A DNA stretch of 64,000 nucleotides. Source: Solen grandis. Its lineage: Eukaryota; Mollusca; Bivalvia; Adapedonta; Solenidae. The notes below the pieces were generated by a model. The model was not told the origin of the DNA and did not search any database. It worked only from the letters and a program-made list of their open reading frames with translations. The stretch is taken from assembly GCA_021229015.1 (NCBI GenBank), contig CM037777.1, positions 54,100,857 to 54,164,856 on the forward strand, written 5' to 3'. Shown one piece after another: positions 12,225-24,309 of this stretch. How positions within the stretch are numbered: the stretch's first letter is position 1; the number at the start of each line of letters is the position of its first letter. The translations under genes and the position numbers were made by a program.

Positions 12225-12735
12225 AATACCCTCCGCATGTCGCTTTGTCACAGGAATGAAGTTTACAGTTCTTGTTTCAAGTTTCATCTTGATGCCTTTT
12301 ATACTTTTTGAGTTACGGCCAGGACAAAAATTAAGTATGAAAATTTACAAAGGGCAATAACTCCAAAATTACACGACAGAGAGTTATGGTTCTTGGTCAC
12401 TGCACGCCCCCTCAATGAGATCTATCCACTTATGAAGTTTCATCTTGATGCCTTTTATACTTTTTGAGTTACGGCCCGGACAAAAATTAAGTATGAAAAT
12501 TTACAAAGGGCAATAACTCCAAAATTACGTGACAGAGAGTTATGGTTCTTGGTCCCTGCACTCCCTCTCAATGAGATCTATCCACATATGAAGTTTCATC
12601 TTGATGCCTTTTATACTTTTTGAGTTACGGCCCGGACAAAGAAACCGACAGACAGACTGACGGCCAGACAGACAAGCTGAATCCAGTATACCCCCCTGAC
12701 AACTTCGTTGTGTGGGGGGGGGGGGGGTATAAAAA
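12225..12735. repeat. Tandem repeat element (about 170-bp unit) with TATACCCCC hairpin end
   Basis: Two full copies and a partial one of a unit with AAGTTTCATCTTGATGCCTT, TTTGAGTTACGGCC and AAAGGGCAATAACTCC; then GACAGACAGACTGACGG and a terminal hairpin TATACCCCCC...AACTTCGTT...GGGGGGTATA. Confidence 0.87.
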
Positions 12736-13064
12736 AAGATATATGAAACAATGGATTTTTTTGTTGTACAGACTATGTAGAATCTGAGCTCCACTATGGA
12801 TAATGGCGAACAGAGCACAGCCTGATAAGACAGTTCCTGAAGGAAGCATTTTGATGGTGAGAAAGGTTTCCAACCAATGACCTTCATGGCCTAGTTGCTA
12901 GGCACAGTATCATCAAATTTCTCTTATTGAGCTTTAACACAACTCAAAATTTTGAAGATTAACACTTTTGTGTCTACAGCTTAAGAAAAGAAATTTTGCA
13001 TACATGGCATTACAATAATTAACATCAAATTGTCACAAGACCTGATGATATCATGGATGGTTTT

Positions 13065-13335
13065 GGGGGGCTTTTTTTAAATCAAAAGTAGGTCAAAGGT
13101 CAGGGTCACTGCATAATGAAGAGGCCCATCCTCTTAAGCAACTGTCCAAATCCTGAAGCAATCTAATGGAGCACATAGAAGTTAAAGAAGATTAACCAAA
13201 AGGTCAACCTGTCCAGATGCCACTTTTTTTCATCAATAGTAGGCCAAAGGTCAAGGCCACAAGGTCAACTGCATAATGTAATGGTTCATCCACTCAAGCA
13301 AATGTCAAGCAATTTCGTTGAAAAACCCATCCAAA
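13065..13335. repeat. Two-copy degenerate repeat with AGGTCAAAGGTCA
   Basis: Two units share ATCAAAAGTAGGTCAAAGGT/ATCAATAGTAGGCCAAAGGT, GGTCACTGCATAATG and CATCC(T/A)CTCAAGCAA, about 150 bp apart. Confidence 0.7.
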
Positions 13336-13829
13336 AATTCTTAGAAGAGAGCATTCTGAGATTTTTTTAGTTTGTGAACTTCTCACAAGTTCAGATTTAA
13401 TTTTGACCTAGATGTTTGAAATTGTGAATGTATATTGTTTATAGTCTTCATGCAATCTGTTCAAAATGTCTTAATTGTTGTGACATACAGTTTTAGATAA
13501 TTAAAGTTGAGGAAATCCCAAGTTGTGATATTTTATTAAAACCAGGTCTGGTACCTTATGATAATGGACCAACAAAGAATCTCACCTGCTTCCAAACAGT
13601 TTGCACCTAGTACAAGGTCAGGAGTATGAATAACTGTAAGTCTAAGACACTGCAACTTGCATACAACCTCCTTCAGAATTCTGGAAGCATAAAAATCACA
13701 CTGCATCTACAAGTCAGCTGTGATGTCTGTTAAAATTGAACAGACAGATATATTCACTGACTGCCAAACTTACTTACACTTTCAAAGAATTTCATAATTG
13801 GCAAACATTTAACTGGCGGCATTTCTTAC

Positions 13830-13844
13830 CTCCTTTTGTCAGGC
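13830..13844 (-). CDS. Putative 15-nt microexon (c)
   Basis: Minus strand, acceptor CTCAAATGCTTCAG and donor GGAG/GTAAGA. In the frame set by exon b it completes Met and adds PDKR. Frame 0 would be a stop, so the phase match is informative, but 15 nt is short evidence by itself; it could also be skipped alternatively. Confidence 0.42.
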
Positions 13845-16504
13845 CTGAAGCATTTGAGGAAGACATTGTGTGAATGTGAAAGCATTTATCTAGTCATAAG
13901 ACATAAAAATACCCTGGAAAATAATGTTTGTGACAAACTCAGTGAGCCAAAAGAAAATCAAAGCTCAAGAGAATTCAAAAATTAATTCACTGGTGTGAAC
14001 TGGTGCTGGTAATAAAACAAAGTGGTCTTGATTGTGCAATAAAATACAGGAGTTCAGTTTGAATCTAAATGTGTGCACATGGTTTGTGTTAATGCGTATG
14101 CAGAGATACTGTAATTAAATTCCAAAGGGAAAAATATCAAGGATGGATCCGTGATTTGTAGACTGTTAGCCCAACAAATTCTCCTCAAAAGATCTCAAAT
14201 TTTATGAACTTTAAGTTTGTGGTGATCTGAAACATCTCTGGAGAAAAAGAATACTAAGAATATCATTAATGACAGGTGGAGAGCAAACAATTATGTTTTA
14301 GCTATCTTGTCAACTGCAAGAACCCAACAGAACCAGATGCCTGGTAAACTGGCAACCCACGGGTAGCTCGCGGACCTGTAACCAGATGGCCTTTGTTGTC
14401 GATTCTGCTACACATCACAGGGCTGTATGTAATATTACTTCAGGCACCAGAAAATTGCCTCATATTGCTTTGGGGCTCTGCCTCCAGCCATGACTGAAGC
14501 AAAAAAGATCTATTAAAATCCAGGCATTCTTGCAATTTTAATTGAAGCAGGTCTTTAAGAGAGGACTGGTCTATTATTTTGGATTGTTTCCCACCCACCT
14601 GCCACGATAAGCCGAGACATAAATACAAACTGATAATTATAACGCAAAAATACATATATAAGTTCAAATTCAATTTCAGTATTGTGATATTTTCTGAATC
14701 TACAACTGAACATATATATCTCTATCCCATTTTGAAATTTAATTGGTAACTCTATAGTGTTGGCAACTGCATTACATGAAAGCACCATTAATAGACCTGC
14801 AAGCAATTATTCAGTATCTTTAGTGATATACTGACAAGAAAAATAATTGAAGTTTCTGTTAATCTTACTAAATCAACAAAGCATTGATTGTACGTTCTAC
14901 ATTTTCCAAAAAATCTTAAGATCTTATTTTTTGATAGTTCTTTATGTTGCACGCAGTAAATACTGAGGAACCTCTTTTTTTAAAAGAGGAAAATTACCTG
15001 ATTTTTAATGTATTCAGTTCACACTAATCTTATTTGATAAAAACAAGTATCCTTAGCTTCCACTTCCAGGTCAAAGATCACACTTTCATCTTTACCTCTA
15101 CATTAAAAACACTAATTTTTTATACAGCAATTAGAAAACGAGTTGATTCAACTTATATCAAATCTTCTCAACAGTTCCTGGGTTGGACCAGTACTTTGTA
15201 CAGAGGATAGTCCTCAAGAGGTTATACTATGGGGATCAAACCTCCAACCCTTGGATCTATAGTCAATAAGTCTCAACACTCTACCTACAAAGTCTCCCAA
15301 TCTTACAAGGGACCACCGCATACACACACTGTCTATCTTTCACTTATTTTTCCATGATCAATCTAGCTGGTTTATTTACTCAGAAGAAACTGTCGCTTCC
15401 ATTCATTTGTCTACGAGCCACACACTGGATAATTTTACCCACAATTCATTTCATTTCCCATCCCTGCTATTGACATTAAGTGACACTGGCTGGCAAAACA
15501 CTTCCCGGTCCCTGAGATAATCTCCACCGATGATCATCAGGAAATTCACGTTTACAAGATATCGGTTGTTTCTTGCTTCCCATTGCCCTGCTGTGTTTAT
15601 CAAATGGATACACTAATATTTATTTGTAAATAATGGAACCCTGAGAGAACAGCATGACACTCTATCAGGCGCACTGCGGTGAAGCCAATTGAGTATATCA
15701 TGCATATCAGGTCTATCTTGGTATATCTGACACTTTTTATCAGATATCAGGGCATTTAACAACTTATACAACAGCCTTTATCAAAGCACCTAATGTACTT
15801 AAGTGATTCAACTTTCACATCAGAGAAACAAAAAAGCATGTCCCTCGGAAATAAGAACAGTGCATCTGATATGGTGCTGTATATCTCAGATTTTTTTTTT
15901 CTGTGTGGGCTAAAGATAATAAGGGCTGACAAAGACAGCTCTGATTTCATTTTTTTGTATCACAAAAGCTAAAAATAAGCAGTTTTTAACATAGTGGGTG
16001 TGTGACATGTGTGGCAATGAAAATGCACAACTGTTCCATTTTAATTCCTTTTTTTGAAATAACATTTAGTTGTTCATGTTAACTTTTTTTCTTTTTTTTT
16101 AAATATCTTACATCAGAAATTCTATTTTTGATTGTTATTTTGAAAATAGAAAATTAAATGTCAATGACTTTACTTCCTCTTATTTTGACTTCCAAAGAAA
16201 AAAAAATAATGCCAACAGAACATCAGAATAGCACTGAGATAACAAGAAATAAAATACCCATGGTAAACTGCTTAAAGCTTGTAAAATAAAATCCCCTACC
16301 ACCCATCTTTCATCATCCTTTTATGTCCTTGAACAAAATACCTAAAATATTAAAATCGTCAATAATGAACAAAAATAGACCTCAATTTTCTCCAAACAAA
16401 CATCAGTTTGTTTGAATTAGTGTCATATTTACAGAAGTAAAACATTCACCAGGGGTATTGGAGATGTCGTGCATATAGTGCTTTAATGAAAGCAAGGATG
16501 TTCA
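13845..16504. other. Non-coding, no gene seen
   Basis: Unique AT-rich sequence with one SINE. Would be intron between putative exons b and c. Confidence 0.5.
15165..15300 (-). mobile_element. tRNA-derived SINE-like element (minus strand)
   Basis: Read on the minus strand: A-box-like TTTGTAGGTAGAGTGTTGAG, then B-box GGTTTGATCCCC (around 15232-15242), then a body containing TACTGGTCCAACCCAGG. The same body motif (TTGGACCAGT) recurs at 2729 and 23582. Confidence 0.7.
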
Positions 16505-16995
16505 ATGTCTTTGGTCATAGAAACCAGTACTTTACCCAGTAGAACAGCACTTTACCCCACATGTACCAGTTTCCCTACTAAACCAGCTTAATCCTTGGAA
16601 CCAGTACTTAGCCCATTCATGAAAGCAGTAATTTTAAGCCTTGAAGCCAGTACTTTACTCTTTGGAACAGTATTAAAGTAATTTACCTTTTTTGAACCAG
16701 TACTTTACCTCTTAACCGACTAATAAAACCTTCCCGGGAAAAACCAGTACTTTACCCTTGGGAGCCAATACCTTACCCACTGAAACCAGTACTTTACACT
16801 TGGGAACCTGCAATACTTTACCCATTGAAACCAGTGCTTTACACTTGGGAACCAATTCTTTACCCATTTAACCAATACTTTTCCCACTTAAACCAGTGCT
16901 TTACCCTTGGAAACTTACTATACCTGCTGAAAACCAGCCCATTACCCCTGAGGACATGCAAGACCTTGACCCTTGGAGCCAGTACTTTATCCTTA
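16505..16995. repeat. Degenerate tandem repeat (AACCAGTACTTTACCC)
   Basis: Some fifteen imperfect units of about 20-40 bp with the core CCAGTACTTTACCCTTGG. Non-coding. Confidence 0.85.
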
Positions 16996-17116
16996 GGAAC
17001 ATGGACACAGAAAGATCAGGGTAGTGAACATGACGGTAGATCAGATGGTTATGTGTTTGAAACCTTTTAGAGATGGGAATCTTTTATGGCCTTCCAACGG
17101 TTAACACAAACAGTGT

Positions 17117-17832
17117 CCCGGTGTAACAGCCCAGATTTTTCCCCTTGACTGGTCAAGTTTTTCCCCGGGGAAAACTAGTCAGTTTTTTCCCCCGTCTTAT
17201 ATATTGCGTGTGATTGTGGGGAAATTCTGGACCAGTCAGTTTATTCCCCCTTATCTAATATTTTTACGTGAGATGGGTGGGAAATTTTTTCCTAGTCAGT
17301 TTTTCCCACCCTATCCAGAATTTTCCCATCATCAACACAATCTAAATGACAGGGGGAAAAACTGACAAGGCCAGAAATTCCCCACCATCAAGCACAATAT
17401 ACTGCATAGGGGGGGGAAAAACTGAATGGTCCAGAATTTCCCCACCATCAACACAATCCAAATGACAATGGGGGAAACACTGACTGGGCCAGAATTTCCC
17501 AAACATCAATACAATCTAAATGACAGGGGGGGGGGGGGGGGGGGGGGGGGGGGAAACTGACTGGTCCAGAATTTTCCCACCATCACACACAATAAATTGG
17601 ATAGGGGGGAAAAAACTGACCGGTCCAGAATTTCCCAACCATCACGAACAATCTAAATGACAGGGGGGGAAAAACTGACTGATTCAGAATTTCCCCACCA
17701 TCTCGCACAATCTAAATGACAGGGGGGAAAAAATCTGACTAGTCAGTTTCTTCCCCGGGGAAAAACCTGACCAGTCAGTTTCTCACCCGGGGGAAGAAAC
17801 TGACTGGGGAAAAACTTGACTGTTACACCGGG
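17117..17832. mobile_element. Fold-back element with CCGGTGTAACAG termini (copy 2)
   Basis: Same architecture as the copy at 1.2-2.6 kb: CCCGGTGTAACA at the left, its reverse complement TGTTACACCGGG at the right, inner units CAGTCAGTTTTTTCCCC in + and then reversed orientation (GGGGGAAAAACTGACTGG). Shorter, with an uninterrupted run of 28 G at 17526-17553. Target duplication is not clear. Confidence 0.85.
17526..17553 (+). repeat. Run of 28 G
   Basis: Homopolymer inside the second fold-back element; the exact length may be unreliable. Confidence 0.95.
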
Positions 17833-20800
17833 TTCCCTAGGATACCAAAAATGGGAAGGGACTCCAGCATTGACATGCCAGGAGTCCCGTTGGGACTATT
17901 AACTTTTCAATTAAAAGTAAACTGAACAGCCACATTTGTTGTAAACCAATGTAATCTTCTTCATAAAACATTCTTATTAGTAACCATCTTTGATATATTC
18001 AACTTTTCAAGCAATAGTGTGCAAAGAAAGCCATCCTATATCCAAGTAATGTGACAGGAACTTCTTATTTTCAGAATGGACTCCTGAATTTTTAAAGCAG
18101 GTGTTCTGTCAGGATACCTGGCTAAAATGTTGGTCTCAAATGCTGCCTTCCCTGACACTTAAGTCCAAACAGGGAACCATCAGAAGGATGAATACCAGTA
18201 TGAAGAATTCCACAAACTGTCCCAATCAACATAAAAAGTTCTGTCTTTTGATCCTAAAGGTGCCATGGCTGGATGGGCATCTTCAAACAAGTGAAGATAG
18301 ATTTCTGAACAATACAGGAGGACAATAATTACTCACTGATAAGGTCCAAATTATGCAACTGACCAATGTTCAGCTTTCAAACAATCTGAATTACACATAA
18401 TGCAGACTGTCAAATATTGTTGGCATTAAAAGAATTTAAAAACATAATATGTCTCAATTGTTGTACTTGCACAATTTTGTATTACAAGTTCTCTTAATCT
18501 CTTGTGAAGATGATCAAAATCTGCTGGAAATACAAAGAAAGACGTCATGAAATGACATTTTCAAAAGATGCATTCAAGCTACATTAATTTCTGTCAAGAT
18601 AAAAAACCTGACAGTCTTTATAATTTCCACACATCATTTCAATAACATTTCTGCCTGATTAAATTAACATATTTATGGGTACCCTGTGTCAGTCACATGA
18701 AATATCTTTGATCTTACTTCATGTTTTATTATGTTTTTTCCCAGTATATTGATTGGGATAAATGATCCAAATACAATTTTCTACCTTGAATACAAAGTTT
18801 TTCCCCAAAAAAGTCACAGTGGCACCCCTGATATACAGGTGGTCTTATTCAACAACGTGACAGAGAACTGTAGTAAAACTGAAGATATACTGGTCCAACA
18901 GATGTTTATCGAATCTAGACAATAAAGTGCCAAGGTAAAAAAAACAATTACTCCATCTCTTCTTAGAAGAAGTAATGCTCTGAATTATTACAGGGTGTGC
19001 TTCGTTCCATTTGGCACAAAACTGTTTCAACTTCAGCCTGCTTTCATATGCTGCTTTCAATCCGGCTTATTGCCGAGGCCATATATCCTCTTGCATTTAA
19101 GTGCACAGTGCACTCAAATAGTTAAATCGTTCCAATCTCCTCATTAGTGGCTAATGATTACCTTTCTCTCAGTAGCTGATACAGAGGGTCTTTTTTTATT
19201 CTCTCATAATGATTTGGAAGATGAAACGCATTCAGCTTTGCTTGTAATTCATCACATATTTTAACTTTCCCAAATTTTCATGTTTAGGTTTCTTTTCTTC
19301 TTAGGGCAGGGGATTAGCCACAGTCTGATGAGATAATTTGAGACTTAAGTTCAGGTGTTATAAAGGGAAGTAAGTAATCCACACTCACACACATGCTCGA
19401 TACATCATCATTAAACGGATTGGTGGGGCAATTTGTTGACTTCTACATGATATTGCATAGCACTCCAGACAGCCTAATGCAGGGGTAAAAAAGTCCTCCA
19501 GCAAACATTACACATGATTTATATCTCCCAGTTCTGATGTACAGCCTTGCATGACAAAGTTATGAGCGGCTGGCTGCCAACAAGGGTTACCCTGACCATT
19601 AGCGCATGGCAACAACTGCATCAGCACTGGCTAAGTAGTCTGGGAAATTTTGTCCATGATAGGTTGTCATAGTCACCTACTGACTGAAAGGTATTTACCT
19701 GTCGTACATATTTTACACCTGGAGCTCCTTGTATATTCCTACCTCCCAAAGATTGTTACGATAATTAATTAAATTATTCTATTAATTCTAGTTAATTAAA
19801 TAAAAATTAAAAAAAATTATCCTTATATGAATTCCAAGATTCTATCATTATAACAATGTATTCAAGCATATCCTGAAACAAATTCAATATTATATTGTCA
19901 AATTAATTTATTCAAGCTTATCATAAGTCTATTACAGTTGAGTCACGGTTAAAAGATTGAAAAAAAAAAAGTTTTTATACAGTTTTATATAGAACAGGTA
20001 GTCATTTGGCTATCTGAAAATCCCCTGAAAACCTTTACTCATGTTGAATACAAAATCTGTACAGTTCATCCCATTTGCCATTATTCCAAAGCAAAAGCAA
20101 AAAAAAAAAAAATTCGCTCAAGTTTGCCATCATTTTATATAAAACATATATGTGGTGTCAACCTGGCATAAAATTAGTAGAACTAATTACTATAAATCCC
20201 CTTTCTTATTGTTATGACTATTTCATTGCAGCAGGCTGTCTGTTTATTGTCATGTTCCACATTCCTCTGCCACACATGGTTGCCATATTTTCAACACCAG
20301 TGATGAAGACATTGTGTAACACCTTTACCCCACCCACCCCCATCTCCAAGCATACTGCAGTCACTTTGGAAAATATATCCGTTACCACTTTGTCTGCATG
20401 TCAAGTTAGTATTACAACTTCTGTGCCACAATGCCAATGGAAACCTGTTCCTTGAAAATGACACAAAAATAATGAACATGTCAGTTTCTAATGAGGATAT
20501 CCTTTTTATTTAAATGAATGTTAGATAAATAAAATCAAAATAAAATAGTAAAACAGGGGGTTTCATTAATAACAGATTGCCTATTGAAATCATTGCATAA
20601 AAATGGTTGTGCTTTGGCAATGTTTGGAATTTTTCATGTTAAAAATCCCCCTTGACCCATGATCAGATCTAATGTTTTTCAAAAATCTGTGTTGTTTCTT
20701 TTTTACTATTGAAAACCCTGAAAACATTAACTTAACACAGTCTAAACCTTTTGTAACCATTAACTTAAAAGGCCATATTTCTCATCTCATTTTTGTAATG

Positions 20801-20860
20801 ACAAAAACATTAATGAAGACAAAAATATTTCAAAAGATTAGCATTACCATCATCCTAATT
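17833..20860. other. Non-coding, no gene seen
   Basis: No supported exon; 19.05-19.7 kb is of complex composition (AATCCGGCTTATTGCCGAGG, TTAGTGGCTAATGATTACC) and might include a regulatory block. Confidence 0.5.
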
Positions 20861-21936
20861 ACAGTACAACGCTGCTATATCGCGGTTCTTGGGGTCCAAG
20901 CCCAAATACCGTGTTCTATTGGTCCACGTAGTAGGTTTGAGAATGCTATGTGTCTTTGTGATAGTCGTAAATTCTTGAAAAACCCTAATATATAAAGCAT
21001 TGAACATTATTTTATATATAGAGTTATTTAGTTACTTTAAATAATTCCAAAATCATTGATTCTGTGTTTTCTGGTTGTTGTTTTTTTTTTTTTTTTTTTG
21101 GTTTTTTTTGGGGGGGGGGGGGGTTGTGCTATAATTGCCGATGGTTCAGTTTAAGAGAGTAGTTAGTGTGTACGGTATGGTGATGTGAAGTGGTTACGTA
21201 ACTCTTCAGCATTTCTTATCATAATTTATTATACGCCGTCCATTGTTTATCAAAACAATGTCGGTGTGAAAATTGCCATTCCATTAAAGTTCATCCTCTT
21301 CAATTTTTAAAAAAAAAATTTATGCTATTTGAAATTAAGCTGAGGTGTACTTATTATGATGTATTGATATGAGGAGCCTTGTTCATGTTTAAATGAAACA
21401 AATTACCAGGTAACGCTGATCTAATATCATTTATTATTTACTTCTGGTGAAAAAGATTTGCTATTTTCTGGGACTTTTTAATCCATGGTAAAATTATGCT
21501 CGCAAGCATAATAAACAAAAATACCATTATTTAGGTTTATGCAGTGGATTTTAGACAATATTTGTGTATTTTATCAAGTATCTGCTTGGTATTGAATGTC
21601 CATACCAATTAAATGCTGATTACTGTGGTTGGATTATTAAACCGACAAACCTGCACTGTTGCCGATCATTAACACTCAATTGCATAATCATCAACTGCCC
21701 CCAAACACAATAGCTTACCACCTGGGGTGTTTAATTGTTATCACTTCTGTGTGTCAGTGCACTAGCATGTTTAAATAATGACCTCAAAACTCTTTTAAAT
21801 ACATATAGATATAGATGGAGATAAATTAGTTTCGTGGTAAGCCTATGCAAATGACGCAATATATTTTTGGGGTCCAAAGATCAACCTGGTAAATTGGTCA
21901 ATGTGAAATAGCAGTCCACGATATAGCAGCATTATG
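20861..21936. mobile_element. pogo/Tc1-like non-autonomous element, about 1.1 kb
   Basis: Left end CAGTACAACGCTGCTATATC after TA; right end GATATAGCAGCATTATG before TA, an imperfect inverted repeat around GCTGCTATATCG. The TA target duplication fits the Tc1/mariner/pogo superfamily. The inside contains a T/G homopolymer stretch (21079-21122) and no transposase frame. Confidence 0.6.
21590..21790. promoter_or_regulatory. Candidate conserved non-coding block
   Basis: Complex, non-repetitive sequence with ACCAATTAAATGCTGATTAC, GATCATTAACACTCAATTGC and GTTTAATTGTTATCAC. It lies between the two TA-flanked inverted ends at 20861 and 21936, which weakens the idea of a single element there. Confidence 0.22.
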
Positions 21937-21939
21937 TAT

Positions 21940-23530
21940 CACCATAATAATTATCACCACAATGATCACCACTATCGTTAATATTGCCTTCATCATTATC
22001 ATTACCATAAACATTACCATGGTCACCATATTACTGCCATCATAAATATTAGCACCATAAATACAATCATTATTATTTCAATCATCAATATCAGCACCAT
22101 GATTATCATCACCATCATTATCATTGCCACCATCAATATAAGCATCACAATTATCATCACCATCATAATTATTGCCACCATCAATATAAGCATCACAATT
22201 ATCATCACCATCATAATTATTCCCACCATCAATATAAGCATCAAAATTATCATAAAAATCATTGCCACCATCAATATAAGCATCATAATTATCATCACCA
22301 TCATTATCATTGCCACCATCAATATAAGCATCACAATTATCATCACCATCATAATTATTGCCACCATCAATATAAGCATCACAATTATCATCACCATCAT
22401 AATTATTGCCACCATCAATATAAGCATCACAATTATCATCACCATCATTATCATTGCCACCATCAATATAAGCACCACAATTATCATCACCATCATTATC
22501 ATTGCCACCATCAATATAAGCATCACAATTATCATCACCATCATTATCATTGCCACCATCAATATAAGCATCACAATTATCATCACCATCATTATCATTG
22601 CCACCATCAATATAAGCATCACAATTATCATCACCATCATTATCATTGCCACCATCAATATAAGCATCACAATTATCATCACCATCATTATCATTGCCAC
22701 CATCAATATAAGCATCATAATTATCATCACCATCATTATCATTGCCACCATCAATATAAGCATCACAATTATCATCACCATCATTATCATTGCCACCATC
22801 ATATAAGCATCACAATTATCATCACCCTCATTATCATTGCCACCATCAATATTAGCACCATAGTTATAATCATCATCATTATCATTGTTATCAACAATAT
22901 TAGCACCCTTATTATCATAATCACAATCATCAATATTATCACCATAATTATCATCACCATCATTATCATTGCCATCATCATTATTATTATTGCAATTAAC
23001 ATTATCATCATCACCATTATTATCATTGCTATCATCAATATTAGCACCATAATTATCATCACCATCATTACCATTGCTATCATCAATATTAGCACCATAA
23101 TTATCATCACCATCATTACCATTGCTATCATCAATATTAGCACCATAATTATCATCACCACCATTATTATTCCCATCATAAATATTAGCACCATAATTAT
23201 CATCACCATCATTACCATTGCTATCATCAATATTAGCACCATAATTATCATCACCATCATTACCATTGCTATCATCAATATTAGCACCATAATTATCATC
23301 ACCATCATTACCATTGCTATCAACAATATTAGCACCATAATTATCATCACCATCATTACCATTGCTATCATCAATATTAGCACCATAATTATCATCACCA
23401 TCATTACCATTGCTATCATCAATATTATCACCTTAATTATCACTACCATTTTATTGCCATCATCAATATTACACCATAATTATCACCACCACAGTTATCT
23501 TTGCCATCATCATTATTACCATTATCAGTC
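21940..23530. repeat. 48-bp minisatellite of CAT-rich units, two subfamilies
   Basis: From about 22.08 to 22.83 kb the 48-bp unit contains ATCAATATAAGCATCACAAT; from about 23.0 to 23.44 kb it contains ATCAATATTAGCACCATAAT. Built on ATC/ATT trinucleotides. Because 48 is divisible by 3, it gives long false frames of Met/Ile/Leu/Val on the minus strand and Ile/Thr on the plus strand. Confidence 0.96.
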
Positions 23531-23564
23531 ATTACTTTTTTATTGAGAAATATGTTCATCCAAC

Positions 23565-23640
23565 AGATATTAATCTTGAATTGGACCAGCATTCTGCACC
23601 TAGGAAAGCCATGTTCTTGCCCTTAAGAAAATTGTATCAT
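23565..23640. mobile_element. SINE body fragment
   Basis: CTTGAATTGGACCAGCATTC followed by CTAGGAAAGCCATGTTCTTG, similar to the bodies at 2.7 and 15.2 kb. Sits just past the 48-bp minisatellite. Confidence 0.4.
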
Positions 23641-24260
23641 TGCTGATGTGAATATTATTCACACAAAGAATAATTTGCCACACCAGACTGTGTAACAAAA
23701 CTCTAATTTACAGCCCCCTGTCACATGACAAACTGGGGAGCCTCATTCAAGAGGGGCTTTATCTAAACTCATTAGTCCTCCTCCCATCTTCTGAACCACC
23801 ACCCTGCTTGAGCCCAGGATGAAACCCTAGAACCCTCACACATGGCTCCAATACCCAGCCCTTATCTGGGACAGGGATAGAAAGTGACATTAATATCCTA
23901 TTGTTCTCCATACCTGACAGCTGATAAGCCCTGGCAGGCAGAGGATAACAGGTGAACCTGCATAGTTTTAACATTGACAAGGATATAAACCTTAGTAACT
24001 ACAACAGTCTCTGGAAAAATGGGTTCATCCAAGAGACAATTTCAAATTACTGGCTGTACAAGCAAAGACATAATTCCCTTAAGTTTTATTTCTGACGAAG
24101 ACGGTAAATATTTTGGAGACTTGCCATGCACACTTTTGAATGCAGTACAAAAAAAGACAGAAACCATCTGCAAGCTAAATTAAAGCACTGAAATTTGTAA
24201 AATGACATGTTACAGGAGACACCTACTTTGTGAGAAAGGTGATAAACAAAGCAAACTTAC

Positions 24261-24309
24261 ATGATATCTCCGGCTCCTTTTGAAAATCCCCCTGCACTTG
24301 ATGCTGACC
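24261..24309 (-). CDS. Putative 49-nt exon of an unidentified minus-strand gene (b)
   Basis: Minus strand, acceptor CTGACTTTGTTCACAG and consensus donor CAT/GTAAGT. Reads (2 nt) SASSAGGFSKGAGDI (2 nt), a Gly/Ser-rich, probably disordered segment. Phase 1 in and 2 out, matching neighbours at 27.2 and 13.8 kb. Confidence 0.6.

Noticed and set aside
12540..12887. 115-residue minus-strand open frame
   Set aside because: It overlaps the tandem repeat and the C-rich terminal hairpin.
20075..20455. 126-residue plus-strand open frame
   Set aside because: Low-complexity Lys start, no motif, no credible promoter or splice context.
22023..22802. 259-residue hydrophobic open frame on the minus strand (and 235 residues on the plus strand)
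   Set aside because: Pure product of the 48-bp repeat, whose length is a multiple of three; composition is only that of ATC/ATT repeats.
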